NCBI RefSeq assembly: GCF_010993955.1
Contig: NZ_WIXL01000001.1
Location: forward strand, 587,235 to 651,234
Reading direction: 5' to 3'
Length of the DNA stretch: 64,000 nucleotides
Origin: Oceanobacillus halotolerans
GTDB lineage: Bacteria; Bacillota; Bacilli; Bacillales; Amphibacillaceae
Of the stretch, positions 8,984-17,686 are shown piece after piece. A program made the translations under genes and the position numbers. A model generated the notes under the pieces. That model did not search any database and had not been told where the DNA came from. It saw only the letters and a list, made by a program, of their open reading frames with translations. The stretch's first letter is position 1, and every line of letters begins with the position of its first letter.

Positions 8984-9119
8984 AATTTCACCTCAACTAT
9001 TAGGGTGAGACAGAAGTGGAATTTTATACATAGGATCATTGTGGTGGTTGCGTTAGCTTATTTTCCTCCATTCCATTCATAAAACATACAGGATGAAATT
9101 GTATGTAACATTTCTTCCA

Positions 9120-9150
9120 TTGACTACCTTTTCGTAAGTTGTAGTATACT
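9120..9150 (+). promoter_or_regulatory. Possible sigma-A promoter
   Basis: TTGACT (9120-9125) and TATACT (9145-9150) are separated by 19 bases, slightly longer than ideal, upstream of the gene at 9179. Confidence 0.45.
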
Positions 9151-9178
9151 TAACATGAGGATGGAGGGAGAAGTTCCA

Positions 9179-9631
9179 ATGAAAACGAAACAACAACAGG
9201 AAATAGAACGACTGGAACGAGCGATTCATTATGAAACAGATCCTTTATTAAGTGAAAAATATACAGACCGATTAGAAAAGCTTCAAAATGGTGAAATAAA
9301 CGTTAACCAGACGTTTAACAGAAACAAGTATAGACGTAAAACGACAGAACCTATCAAAAAAAGGAAGCCTAAACATCCATTATGGAAATTGGTTCAGCTT
9401 ATTTATGGGATTTGTAAAGGAATACTAGGTATTTTGATTATCTTGGGGATAGGCGCCTCTTTAAAAATAGCTTATGATTGGTTTATGCATCCAGTATATT
9501 TTAATTGGATAGATTCGGCGAAAGAGGGAGCTTTTTTAACATTTGTTATCTTTTTTATTTTAGCGGCATTGAGTAGTAAACCAAAAGATCACCCTATGTC
9601 AAGTCGCGGTGGAGTAGAAGAAACATATTAA
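9179..9631 (+). CDS. Hypothetical two-helix membrane protein
   Basis: 150 residues with no recognised family. A charged, partly coiled-coil-like N-terminus (KQQQEIERLERAIHYE) is followed by a basic stretch (KKRKPKH) and two hydrophobic segments at about 75-100 and 115-135. The ATG at 9179 is preferred over 9155 because GGAGGGAG lies about 9 bases before it. The next gene begins 13 bases downstream with its own Shine-Dalgarno overlapping this stop, so the two probably share a transcript. Confidence 0.6.
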   Translation: MKTKQQQEIERLERAIHYETDPLLSEKYTDRLEKLQNGEINVNQTFNRNKYRRKTTEPIKKRKPKHPLWKLVQLIYGICKGILGILIILGIGASLKIAYDWFMHPVYFNWIDSAKEGAFLTFVIFFILAALSSKPKDHPMSSRGGVEETY

Positions 9632-9644
9632 GGAGCTATACATT

Positions 9645-9932
9645 ATGCTTATACAATGTACAAAAAAACTGTTAGACAAGTTAAACGTAAAACCTGGAGC
9701 ACATCATTCAGGAGAAGATGCACTTTTCTCATGGCATGCGAATGTAGTGACCGTAAATCGTCGAAATGCAGTGGTGCTGATGAACGACAAAAACCGCTAT
9801 GTTATTGTTTTGTATGGATTACGTGCAAAGGATTTTAACAAGCTAGATGAGCTTATTTTCGATGCCATTCAAAAAACATTTCAAGAAGAAGGAATAAAAG
9901 AAGACGTAATCAAACATGGAATATGTAAATAG
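9645..9932 (+). CDS. DUF6933-like protein, probably truncated
   Basis: 95 residues starting MLIQCTKKLLDKLNVKPG, with the conserved core FSWHANVVTVNRRNAVVLMN then RYVIVLYGLRAKDFNKLDEL. This resembles the N-terminal half of DUF6933-type proteins of unknown function. Relatives I recall are longer, and the reading frame here stops abruptly after KHGICK, so the gene has probably lost its 3' part. The start has AAGGAG (9630-9635) at good distance. Family assignment is from memory. Confidence 0.5.
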   Translation: MLIQCTKKLLDKLNVKPGAHHSGEDALFSWHANVVTVNRRNAVVLMNDKNRYVIVLYGLRAKDFNKLDELIFDAIQKTFQEEGIKEDVIKHGICK

Positions 9933-9979
9933 GTTATTGAACAGTTATTTTTATTAAAGATTGATGCCGAAATTCGTTG

Positions 9980-10200
9980 AATAAGCTGATTTAGTAGGAT
10001 CCTCCTTCCGCTATATGCCAAAAATCCCTTGTTTATAGCATGATACGTAATCGACATTCCACTATCCCCCATTTTTCCACTCCCAATCCATAGATTTAAC
10101 ACCATTATCGGAACGAGGATTCCACTTCGACTTCAAAAGCACTACTTTCCGTGTAATAGCAGAAAGAGGAACTGCATAGCTGATTTGGTAGGATCCTCCT
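9980..10200. repeat. Pair of 30-bp direct repeats
   Basis: The sequence GCTGATTTAGTAGGATCCTC then CTTCCGCTAT near 9982 recurs, with two changes, near 10170 (GCTGATTTGGTAGGATCCTC). The intervening 160 bases carry no convincing gene. The stretch from 9933 to 10210 may be the debris of the truncated upstream gene or of a small insertion. Confidence 0.6.
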
Positions 10201-10210
10201 TCCGTTATTT

Positions 10211-10254
10211 GAGAGACTTAATCATTTATTGAAATGATAGGTCTCTCTTTTTTT
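10211..10254 (+). terminator. Strong rho-independent terminator
   Basis: GAGAGACTTAATCATTT pairs with AAATGATAGGTCTCTC (one bulge), followed by a T run to 10254. It ends the 9179-9932 transcription unit. Confidence 0.85.
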
Positions 10255-10291
10255 ATGGTATTTATAATATATAAAAAATTCTAAAAGTTAG

Positions 10292-10320
10292 TTGACAACG
10301 AGAATATCACCATTTAGAAT
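10292..10320 (+). promoter_or_regulatory. Sigma-A promoter of the GntR/FadR regulator
   Basis: Consensus TTGACA (10292-10297), 17-base spacer, TAGAAT (10315-10320). Confidence 0.7.
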
Positions 10321-10324
10321 ATAA

Positions 10325-10364
10325 ATAAATAATATTTATCTGAAAATATAAATAAATCATATTT
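10325..10364. promoter_or_regulatory. Possible GntR operator sites
   Basis: Two small AT-rich palindromes, ATAAAT-AAT-ATTTAT (10325-10339) and AAAT-CAT-ATTT (10354-10364), lie just downstream of the -10. This is a position suited to autorepression. AT-rich palindromes arise easily by chance, so this is tentative. Confidence 0.3.
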
Positions 10365-10422
10365 GTGATTGATTATTAACCTTTAGCATAAAGCACTAGC
10401 AGAACGAAAAGGGGATATAGCA

Positions 10423-11157
10423 TTGAAAAACAGAAGTGAAGAAATTCTCCATAAAATAGGCCGGAAAGTTGTTAGTGGTGTAATAAGGCCAGGTGAGGTA
10501 TTACCAAAAGTAGAAATACTTAGTGAGGATTACAATGTCAGTCGAACTGTAGTGCGGGAAGCGCTAAAAGGATTGTCTGCCCGAAAAATTGTCAGGTCAA
10601 ATAAGCGTTCAGGTACAGTTGTATTACAACCAAAGGAGTGGCAGTGGTGGGATTTGGATGTCATGACCTGGTTAAGTGAATTTCAAGAAGCGGATGGTGA
10701 AATCCTTCTTGAATTAACTGATGTCCGGCTAGGTATAGAGCCGATCGCAGCAGCACTTGCTGCTCAAAATGCAACCGAATCTGATCAAGAATACATTACT
10801 GCTTGTTATCGAAATTTAGAAAACACGATTCAAGATACAAAACAGTGGGCGAAAGCCGATTATGAATTCCACTTAAGTGTTATTGAAGCATCACACAATA
10901 ACTTAATGATCAGTTTGCTGCAATTGTTGCATAAAGGGTTGATTATAAGCCGTGAAAAAAGCTTTTCTACTTTACATGATGATGCGAATTTACAGTCAGA
11001 AAAACCAACATTAGAAGTATTGAAACGCCATAGAGCACTATATGATGCAATCTTAAGTGGTGATGACAAAAATGCACAGGAAATTATGACGAGTATGATT
11101 TTGCGTGCGAAAGAATTGCTAAGGCAAAGTCTTGGGAAAGACAGGTTGGGAAATTAG
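10423..11157 (+). CDS. FadR-type GntR transcriptional regulator
   Basis: 244 residues: an N-terminal GntR winged helix (about 5-72, with LSEDYNVSRTVVREALKGLS as the recognition region) and a C-terminal all-helical FCD effector domain (about 85-232). Metal-ligand-type residues are seen in DVRLGIEP, DYEFHLSVIEASHN and HRALYDAI. It begins with TTG at 10423 behind AAAAGGGGA. FadR-type regulators usually repress neighbouring catabolic genes until a carboxylic acid ligand binds, so the FAD monooxygenase and kynureninase downstream are its likely targets. Confidence 0.87.
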   Translation: MKNRSEEILHKIGRKVVSGVIRPGEVLPKVEILSEDYNVSRTVVREALKGLSARKIVRSNKRSGTVVLQPKEWQWWDLDVMTWLSEFQEADGEILLELTDVRLGIEPIAAALAAQNATESDQEYITACYRNLENTIQDTKQWAKADYEFHLSVIEASHNNLMISLLQLLHKGLIISREKSFSTLHDDANLQSEKPTLEVLKRHRALYDAILSGDDKNAQEIMTSMILRAKELLRQSLGKDRLGN

Positions 11158-11287
11158 TCGAAACGGGAGAATAGAAGGAATCGTTTTTTTGAATTCGCTT
11201 TGCCTGATAATGGTTCAACCATGTATAGAAGACATAGATTTTCATTATTTTGTATGCGTTTACAATTTTAAAGGAGGAGGAATATCA

Positions 11288-12874
11288 TTGAGTATTGTTA
11301 ATTATGATGTGGCCATTATTGGTTATGGTCCCATTGGGAAGTTAGTTGCTAGTTTGTTAGGACAAAAAGGTTGGAAAGTAGGTGTATTTGAAAAATATAC
11401 TACACCTTATGGTTTACCTCGTGCTGTTAAATATGATCATGAAGTGACAAGAGCTTTGCAAACAGTTATTCCAGATGACGAAATTAAACAAGTATCTCAA
11501 AAGGTACACGATTATTACGAATGGTGTAATGCGGATCGCAAAACATTATTAAAAATTGATTGGTCTCAGGATGGGATTTCAGGCTGGCCTGCAGATATGT
11601 TTTTTAATCAAGCAGATTTAGAAGTAATCATGGATAAGGCTTGTAAAAAATATCCAACAGTAGATATTCACTTAGGATATGAAGCGGTTTATCTTACTGA
11701 GCAAACTGATCAAGTATCTCTTATTCTTAAACAACGTGAGGATAAACAGGAAACTATTCAGGTTAATGCAAAGTATGTAATTGGTTGTGATGGTGCAAAT
11801 AGTTTTGTTCGAGACAATATGGAGCATACCACAACAGATCTTGGGTTCTATTCTAATTTCCTTATCACAGATATTATTCCGAAAGAAGATATGGAATTTG
11901 ATCCAATGAATCTACAAGTATGTGATCCAGAGCGTCCGACTACCGTTGTATCAGGTGGACCAGGTAGAAGAAGGTGGGAATTCATGTTACTCCCTGGGGA
12001 GACCATGGAGGAATTTAATAAAGAAGAAGTAGCATGGGAAATGCTCAAATCTTGGAATATTACACCAGAAAATGCCACATTGGAGCGATACACGGTGTAT
12101 ACTTTTAAAGCTAGATGGGTAGAGGAATGGCGTAAAGGAAGATTAATGTTAGCAGGTGATGCTGCACACTTAACTCCTCCATTTATGGGGCAAGGCATGT
12201 CTTCTGGAATCCGTGACGCTAAAAATATTGCTTGGAAGCTAGATCTTGTTTTAAACGGTTTAGCAGATGAGGCACTTTTGGATACGTACACAGATGAAAG
12301 AAAGCCACATATGAAGAAGTTGATTGATGCCGCAATCTATTTAGGTAAAATGATTTGTGTTACTGATTTAGAAGAGGCGAAAAAAAGGGATGAGGCCTTC
12401 CTTTCCGGGAATGTACCTGAGTTTCCTGAGTTTCCGATTATAACAGATGGCGTTATTTTTAAGGATGATAATGGTGAGGGGAAAAATGGTGCAGGAGAAG
12501 TATCTCTCCAAGCGGTTGTCAACTACCAAGGTAAAGTAGGGTTATTTGATAATGTTGTAGGTAAAAGTTGGACGGTAATTGGCTTAGACCATAATCCAAA
12601 AACAGGATTAAGTGGTGAGCAAATACGATTTATGCAGCAAATTGGAGCTCAGTTTGTGCAAATTTCAGCTAACCAAGAAAATTTACCAGATTCGGTAGCA
12701 GGGGATGTGGAAGGAAAATATAGTGAGTATTTTAGCAAGAATGGATTTAAGTCTATCGTGGTGCGACCAGATTATTATCTTTTTGGCGGAGCAACAACAG
12801 ATGAGGAGTTATCTGTAATGGTAGATTCTCTTTCTAATTTATTAAGCAAAAAAGAAGTTGTAGTTAAACAGTAA
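11288..12874 (+). CDS. FAD-dependent aromatic monooxygenase (MhpA-like)
   Basis: 528-residue flavoprotein hydroxylase of the class-A group. The N-terminal Rossmann motif is AIIGYGPIGKLVASLLGQKG, with an acidic end at VFEK. The second FAD-binding motif is LMLAGDAAHLTPPFMGQG, followed by DAKNIAWKLDLVL. The extended C-terminal thioredoxin-like region is typical of MhpA and phenol-hydroxylase-like enzymes, which hydroxylate aromatic rings using NAD(P)H and O2. The start is a TTG at 11288 behind AAGGAGGAGG; the open frame extends upstream but without support. The substrate is unknown, though adjacent kynureninase suggests a tryptophan-derived or related aromatic acid. Confidence 0.82.
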   Translation: MSIVNYDVAIIGYGPIGKLVASLLGQKGWKVGVFEKYTTPYGLPRAVKYDHEVTRALQTVIPDDEIKQVSQKVHDYYEWCNADRKTLLKIDWSQDGISGWPADMFFNQADLEVIMDKACKKYPTVDIHLGYEAVYLTEQTDQVSLILKQREDKQETIQVNAKYVIGCDGANSFVRDNMEHTTTDLGFYSNFLITDIIPKEDMEFDPMNLQVCDPERPTTVVSGGPGRRRWEFMLLPGETMEEFNKEEVAWEMLKSWNITPENATLERYTVYTFKARWVEEWRKGRLMLAGDAAHLTPPFMGQGMSSGIRDAKNIAWKLDLVLNGLADEALLDTYTDERKPHMKKLIDAAIYLGKMICVTDLEEAKKRDEAFLSGNVPEFPEFPIITDGVIFKDDNGEGKNGAGEVSLQAVVNYQGKVGLFDNVVGKSWTVIGLDHNPKTGLSGEQIRFMQQIGAQFVQISANQENLPDSVAGDVEGKYSEYFSKNGFKSIVVRPDYYLFGGATTDEELSVMVDSLSNLLSKKEVVVKQ

Positions 12875-12901
12875 AATGGTAATATTTTCTTATGATAGGA
12901 T

Positions 12902-12929
12902 GCTGCTAGTTTCCCGCTAGCAGCTTTTT
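12902..12929 (+). terminator. Rho-independent terminator
   Basis: GCTGCTAG (12902-12909) pairs with CTAGCAGC (12917-12924), followed by TTTTT. Confidence 0.85.
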
Positions 12930-12943
12930 GTTCGGAAAATTCA

Positions 12944-12952
12944 TGATACAAT
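12944..12952 (+). promoter_or_regulatory. Possible extended -10 promoter of kynU
   Basis: TGATACAAT has the TGn extension ahead of a TACAAT hexamer. No good -35 lies at 17 bases. It is located between the preceding terminator and the kynU start. Confidence 0.4.
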
Positions 12953-12988
12953 AGAACTATTAAAATATTTTAGGTGGTGGCTAAAACA

Positions 12989-14260
12989 ATGAAAGTAGAA
13001 CGATCCTATGCACAAGAATTAGATCAACAGGATCCATTACGTCATATGCGGCAGGAGTTTTATGTTTCAGATGATCAGATTTATTTTGATGGCAATTCGC
13101 TAGGTCTTTTATCTAAACGTGCGGAACTGGCAGTGCAAGATATGTTGGATGCTTGGAAGCAATATGCAATAGATGGTTGGTCAGAAGGGGAGCATCCGTG
13201 GTTTTATGTTTCGGAAAGGTTAGGCGATATGTCCGCTTCATTAATTGGTGCAAAGTCTGGAGAAGTGATAGTCACTGGATCCACCACGACGAATCTGCAT
13301 CAGCTTCTGGCGACTTTTTTCAAACCAGAAGGAAAAAAGACAAAAGTTTTAGCAGATGAGTTGAATTTTCCATCTGATATTTACGCATTGAAAAGCCAGC
13401 TTCAGTTGAGAGGCCTTGATCGAGATGAACATCTTGTTCGAGTGAAAAGTAAAGATGGGAACAATTTGGATACAGAAGACATTATTAAAGCGATGACGGA
13501 TGACATTGCCTTAATTGTGTTGCCTGGTGTGTTGTATCGAAGTGGCCAAGTGTTAGATATGGAAACATTAACCAAAGCTGCGCATGACAGAGACATCCTG
13601 ATTGGCTTTGACTTGTGTCATTCGATTGGGTCTATCCCGCATGAATTGTCAGCGTGGGGAGTTGACTTTGCATTTTGGTGTACCTATAAGCATTTGAATG
13701 GCGGACCTGGCAGTGTTGGCGGACTTTATGTGAATGAAAAGCATTTTGGAAAAGAACCAGGCTTGGCTGGCTGGTTTAGCTCGTCCAAAGAAAAGCAGTT
13801 TGATATGGAGCATACGTTAACACCTGCACCTGATGTGGGTGCTTACCAAATTGGATCACCACATATCCTAAGTGCTGCACCATTATTGGGGTCTTTACAA
13901 ATATTTGCTGAAATTGGGATGACTAAAATCCGGGAAAAGTCGTTGCGCCTAACACAATATTTGATGGAATTGATTGATGCAGAATTGAAAGATTTTGGGT
14001 TTCACATTGCCAACCCACGAAATGATGACGAACGTGGCGGACATATTTTCTTAGAACACCCAGAAGCAGCACGGATTTGTAAAGCATTAAAAGCGGAAGG
14101 AGTTGTGCCAGATTTTCGAAACCCAAATGGTATTCGACTTGCACCAGTGGCACTATATAATACATTTGAGGAAGTGTGGCGCATGGTGCAAATCTTGAAA
14201 ACAGTCATGGACCAGAAACACTATGAAAAATATGAAAACAAACGTAGCGTTATTGCATAA
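12989..14260 (+). CDS. kynU: Kynureninase
   Basis: PLP-dependent hydrolase that cleaves L-kynurenine to anthranilate and alanine (or 3-hydroxykynurenine to 3-hydroxyanthranilate). The 423-residue length is typical. Diagnostic stretches are [10 protein letters not shown] near the N-terminus, the PLP-lysine motif [16 protein letters not shown], the upstream FDLCHSIG region and the C-terminal [20 protein letters not shown]. The ATG at 12989 is favoured over a GTG at 12974 because AGGTGGTGG (12972-12980) lies 8 bases before it. No kynA (tryptophan dioxygenase) or kynB (formamidase) gene is seen nearby. Confidence 0.93.
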   Translation: MKVERSYAQELDQQDPLRHMRQEFYVSDDQIYFDGNSLGLLSKRAELAVQDMLDAWKQYAIDGWSEGEHPWFYVSERLGDMSASLIGAKSGEVIVTGSTTTNLHQLLATFFKPEGKKTKVLADELNFPSDIYALKSQLQLRGLDRDEHLVRVKSKDGNNLDTEDIIKAMTDDIALIVLPGVLYRSGQVLDMETLTKAAHDRDILIGFDLCHSIGSIPHELSAWGVDFAFWCTYKHLNGGPGSVGGLYVNEKHFGKEPGLAGWFSSSKEKQFDMEHTLTPAPDVGAYQIGSPHILSAAPLLGSLQIFAEIGMTKIREKSLRLTQYLMELIDAELKDFGFHIANPRNDDERGGHIFLEHPEAARICKALKAEGVVPDFRNPNGIRLAPVALYNTFEEVWRMVQILKTVMDQKHYEKYENKRSVIA

Positions 14261-14297
14261 AAAAAGAGGAGTGACAGCTACAGCGCTGTCACTCCTC
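14258..14297. terminator. Long perfect hairpin downstream of kynU
   Basis: GAGGAGTGACAGC (14266-14278) pairs with GCTGTCACTCCTC (14285-14297). The flanking homopolymer is an A tract on the left, so the canonical U tract belongs to a minus-strand RNA. It may still stop kynU transcription. Confidence 0.7.
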
Positions 14298-14469
14298 TAC
14301 TAAAATCAATCATCACGTGTTAACTGGCAGGCTGACTAAGACACCACGTCCTGAGCGTTGGAAACTCCCCATCGGATGAGTTAAACTTTATTGTTTTATC
14401 AATCTATAATTTGGATGAAGCCAGTTGGAAGAATGCCATGGAGGTGATGCTCTCCTGACTTGTTTTTAC

Positions 14470-14478
14470 TGGTATAAT
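14470..14478 (+). promoter_or_regulatory. Extended -10 promoter
   Basis: TGGTATAAT (TGn plus consensus TATAAT at 14473-14478) lies 34 bases before the start codon at 14512. No clear -35. Confidence 0.5.
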
Positions 14479-14511
14479 GGATGTAGTAGCTTATTTAGAG
14501 GGGGATACATA

Positions 14512-15624
14512 ATGAAACGAGATCTAGAGGCAATTCGTGGGAAGTTTCCTATTTTACAGGAGAAAGTTCAATTATCGAGTTGTTCACAAAGTGCAATGCA
14601 TGTCGATGTGAAAAAAGCGATAGATGGGTATATGGATACATGGCAATATGATGGAATGGATTGGGGATATTGGATGGAGGTTTGTGAAAAGGCTCGGTCC
14701 AAGTTTGCACGGTTAATTAATGCGGATTCAAGTGAAATTGCGATAGTTTCATCTGTTTCTCATGCCATTTCAGCAGTTTTGACGAGTTTACCAACTACTA
14801 GTAAGAAGAATGAATTTTTGTTAGCCGAAACTGAATTTCCGTGTATTGGTCATGCTGCATTGTCGCAAAGTGGGTGTGATGTCGTTTATACACCACCTGA
14901 GTTAGCAAGTTATGCGAAAAAAATCAGTGAAAAGACGATTTTAACCTCAACACCACATGTATCTTTTTATAATGGAAAAATCCAAAAGTTACGTGAAATT
15001 ACGAAACTAGCACATGATAATGATAGCTATATGTTTGTCGATGCCTATCAAAGTGCAGGCCAGGTGGACATTGATGTAAAGGCACTTGATATCGACTTTT
15101 TAGCAGCTGGCATGCAAAAGTACATGCTTGGAATTCCGGGGATTGCCTTTTTATATGTGAAGAAAGAAATAGCAGATACGTTAACACCAAGAGTGACAGG
15201 CTGGTTCGGACAGGCTAATCCTTTTGCTTTTGATAGTCAGAACGTGGAATATGCAGAAGGTACTAGACGATTCGATACAGGAACATTTCCGATGATTAAT
15301 GGTTTTGCTCAAGATGCAGCATTAGATGTAATCCTTGATATAGGTGTTCCGGAAATCCAGTCTTATTTACGTGAATTATCACAGTTTACGATTGAGTACT
15401 GTCAAAGCAAAAACTTAGAAATCGCAAGTCCACTTGATGTTGGCGAAAAAGGTTCTAATACTGCGATTAGGGTGCCTGATGCGAGTGCACTTGAAGCGGA
15501 GTTGAAAAAAAGAGGAATTCTGTTATCAGCACGAAATGATGTCATTCGTCTAGCACCACATTTTTACAACACGAAAGATGATATCCGAAAAGCAGTTGAT
15601 ACTATGGTGGAAGTGTTGGTTTAA
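14512..15624 (+). CDS. Class-V aminotransferase-fold PLP enzyme
   Basis: 370 residues of the aminotransferase class-V/cysteine-desulfurase fold. The PLP pyridine-binding aspartate is in VDAYQSAGQVDIDV and the Schiff-base lysine in FLAAGMQKYMLGIPG. The active-site end motif ALEAELKKRGILLSARND resembles that of kynureninase-like and isopenicillin-epimerase-like members. The exact reaction is not predictable. Its start at 14512 follows AGAGGGGG. Adjacent to kynU but with its own promoter-like sequence, it may act in the same catabolic process; that is inference. Confidence 0.8.
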   Translation: MKRDLEAIRGKFPILQEKVQLSSCSQSAMHVDVKKAIDGYMDTWQYDGMDWGYWMEVCEKARSKFARLINADSSEIAIVSSVSHAISAVLTSLPTTSKKNEFLLAETEFPCIGHAALSQSGCDVVYTPPELASYAKKISEKTILTSTPHVSFYNGKIQKLREITKLAHDNDSYMFVDAYQSAGQVDIDVKALDIDFLAAGMQKYMLGIPGIAFLYVKKEIADTLTPRVTGWFGQANPFAFDSQNVEYAEGTRRFDTGTFPMINGFAQDAALDVILDIGVPEIQSYLRELSQFTIEYCQSKNLEIASPLDVGEKGSNTAIRVPDASALEAELKKRGILLSARNDVIRLAPHFYNTKDDIRKAVDTMVEVLV

Positions 15625-15630
15625 GTGCGT

Positions 15631-15895
15631 GTTCAAAAAGGAGGATTAAAAGGACCGAGTCGGCTAAGGTCTCAGGCGTCCTGTTACAACGCCGACACTA
15701 GTACGTCCTGTACGTCGGAAGTTCGAGGCAGCGTAGCTTTGAGTAACGGACTTCCACAGGATGTGGTGACTTCTACGTTGGTCACAGGACGTGGACGGTT
15801 TTAGTAGAAGTTCCTTAGTTCATTTAATACATGAGCAACGGAAAAGCAAGCTAACGAAGAAATTCGATGTGTCTATTTCACCGGACTTTTTGAAC
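15631..15895. mobile_element. MITE-like element with terminal inverted repeats
   Basis: 265 bp bounded by GTTCAAAAAG (15631-15640) and its exact inverse CTTTTTGAAC (15886-15895). The interior contains repeated ACGTCCTG/CAGGACGT phrases that can fold on each other and no open frame. It therefore fits a non-autonomous palindromic transposable element. It sits 7 bases beyond a stop codon. Related internal phrases (GACGTCCT, ACAGGACGTG) occur inside the repeat at 55440-55540. Confidence 0.65.
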
Positions 15896-15929
15896 AACCT
15901 CTATAAGGAAGAAGCGATTTTTTGATAGA

Positions 15930-15976
15930 AATGGAGTGTCTGATAGAGGTTGTTATCTCTATTTGGCATTCCTTTT
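15930..15976 (+). terminator. Possible terminator
   Basis: An imperfect hairpin (GGAGTG...CATTCC outside, GATAGAG...CTCTAT inside) is followed by TTTTT. From here to 16201 no other feature was recognised. Confidence 0.45.
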
Positions 15977-16201
15977 TCGGTACTGCTTGAATGTTATCAT
16001 ATGGGGTCCGATGTAGAATGTCTATGTATAAGCGGAAGATTAGGGGTTCAATTTTGTGAAAAATGGTATATTTAGTTTAATAGATAGCGAGGTCTTCCTA
16101 TCATAAAAATAGGTATCACTTTTGTTATGAGATGCGCAATGAATATGTAGGGGTTTACGAAAGCCACGTATGATTGAAATTAATGTGATGGAGGGGACAT
16201 T

Positions 16202-17554
16202 ATGTATATTGAGTTGTTGAGGGAGAAACTTGGAAAAGATAACGTAACGATCAATGAAACGGAATTATTACGCCATAGTCGGGATGAATCCATGCACGTA
16301 GCTAGTAAACCAGAAGTCGTTTGTTTCCCAAAAACGACGGAGGAAGTCGTGACAATTCTTGAAATATCCCGACAGTATGAGGTACCAGTGACACCATTTG
16401 GAGCAGGATCTGGTTTGGAAGGTCAGGCCATTCCAGTTCAACACGGAATTACGATAAGTTTCGAACAAATGAATCAAATTGTAGATTTTGCCCCAGAAGA
16501 TTTAACAATTTCGGTTCAGCCTGGAGTGACACGGTTGCAATTGAATAAGTATGTTAACCGGCACGGCATGATGTTCCCAATTGATCCTGGAGCAGATGCA
16601 TCAATTGGTGGAATGACTGCGACAAATGCCAGTGGAACAACGGCAGTACGATATGGTTCAATGCGGGAGCAAATTTTAACGATGACGATTGTGTTGGCTG
16701 ATGGAACAATTATCAAGACAGGAACAAAGGCGAAAAAGTCATCATCTGGCTATCATTTAAATGGCTTATTTATCGGTTCAGAGGGGACGTTAGGTGTCAT
16801 TACCGAAATTACACTGAAATTGCACGGTATTCCAGAATCCACTGTCGTTGCAAGGTGCACGTTTGATAGTCCAGTCTTGTGTGGAGAAGCTGCACAAACG
16901 GTTTTACTTAGCGGGATTAATGTGATGCGGATGGAATTTGTGAATGCCAACACGATAAAACGGGTGAATGAGTATGGTAGTTATGATTATCCAGAAAAGC
17001 ATTCGCTATTTTTCGAGTTTGCTGGGTCTTCAAAAGCAGTCGAGGAAGAAGTATCATTCACAAAAGAGCTGATGAACGATTTAGGGTGTGATCACTGGGA
17101 GGCTGCTGAAGATCCAGAAGCAAGACAGGAATTATGGCGAGCACGGAAAGAGATGTCTTATGCATTTCGTCATATAAAAGGAGTCAAAGCATTTAGTGCA
17201 GATGTGTGTGTGCCAATATCGAAGTTACCTGGCATGATTAATTATGCAAGCTCCCTATTGGAAAAATATTCATTGAAAGCTGGTATATTCGGCCATGTTG
17301 GAGATGGGAACTTTCATACCTTGATGACATTTGATGCTACTAGTGAGGAGGAACGGAACAGGGCGTTGCAAATCAATGAAATGATTGTGAATCGTGCGAT
17401 TGATGTTGGTGGAACCTGTACTGGTGAGCATGGAGTAGGCTTAGGCAAGAAAAAATTCCAAGCAAAAGAACATGGCACCTCAATGGAGTTGATGAAATCC
17501 ATTAAAGGACTGCTCGATCCACAAGGCCTCCTCAATCCGGGCAAGATATGGTAA
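16202..17554 (+). CDS. FAD-linked oxidase, GlcD/D-lactate dehydrogenase type
   Basis: 450-residue flavoprotein with an N-terminal FAD_binding_4 domain (about 35-215; PVTPFGAGSGLEGQAIP and PIDPGADASIGGMTATNASG) and a C-terminal FAD-oxidase domain. The C-terminal domain carries the metal/active-site motif IFGHVGDGNFHTLM and TCTGEHGVGLGKKKF. Enzymes of this group oxidise D-2-hydroxyacids such as glycolate or D-lactate and pass electrons to quinone or a partner. GGAGGGG precedes the ATG. A very similar paralogue lies at 22919-24277 on the opposite strand. No glcE/glcF partner is adjacent. Confidence 0.87.
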   Translation: MYIELLREKLGKDNVTINETELLRHSRDESMHVASKPEVVCFPKTTEEVVTILEISRQYEVPVTPFGAGSGLEGQAIPVQHGITISFEQMNQIVDFAPEDLTISVQPGVTRLQLNKYVNRHGMMFPIDPGADASIGGMTATNASGTTAVRYGSMREQILTMTIVLADGTIIKTGTKAKKSSSGYHLNGLFIGSEGTLGVITEITLKLHGIPESTVVARCTFDSPVLCGEAAQTVLLSGINVMRMEFVNANTIKRVNEYGSYDYPEKHSLFFEFAGSSKAVEEEVSFTKELMNDLGCDHWEAAEDPEARQELWRARKEMSYAFRHIKGVKAFSADVCVPISKLPGMINYASSLLEKYSLKAGIFGHVGDGNFHTLMTFDATSEEERNRALQINEMIVNRAIDVGGTCTGEHGVGLGKKKFQAKEHGTSMELMKSIKGLLDPQGLLNPGKIW

Positions 17555-17555
17555 T

Positions 17556-17586
17556 GGTGCCTGTCACCACCCGAATTTTGTCGAAT
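17556..17586 (+). repeat. REP copy 2
   Basis: Perfect consensus copy: GGTGCCTGTCACC followed by ACCCGAATTTTGTCGAAT. It begins directly after the FAD oxidase stop codon (17552-17554). Confidence 0.92.
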
Positions 17587-17686
17587 CACCTTCGTCATGC
17601 TGTCGAATCTTGAGCTGGTTATGCTATTATTTTACAGTGATCGTTTTAATGTTGAGATCAGTTCAGCTTAGACAGAGGGGGATTAT

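Noticed and set aside
14310-14390. Riboswitch or hammerhead ribozyme
   Set aside because: Structured, but no CUGAUGA/GAAA core or known riboswitch consensus could be matched; kept only as a possible small RNA.
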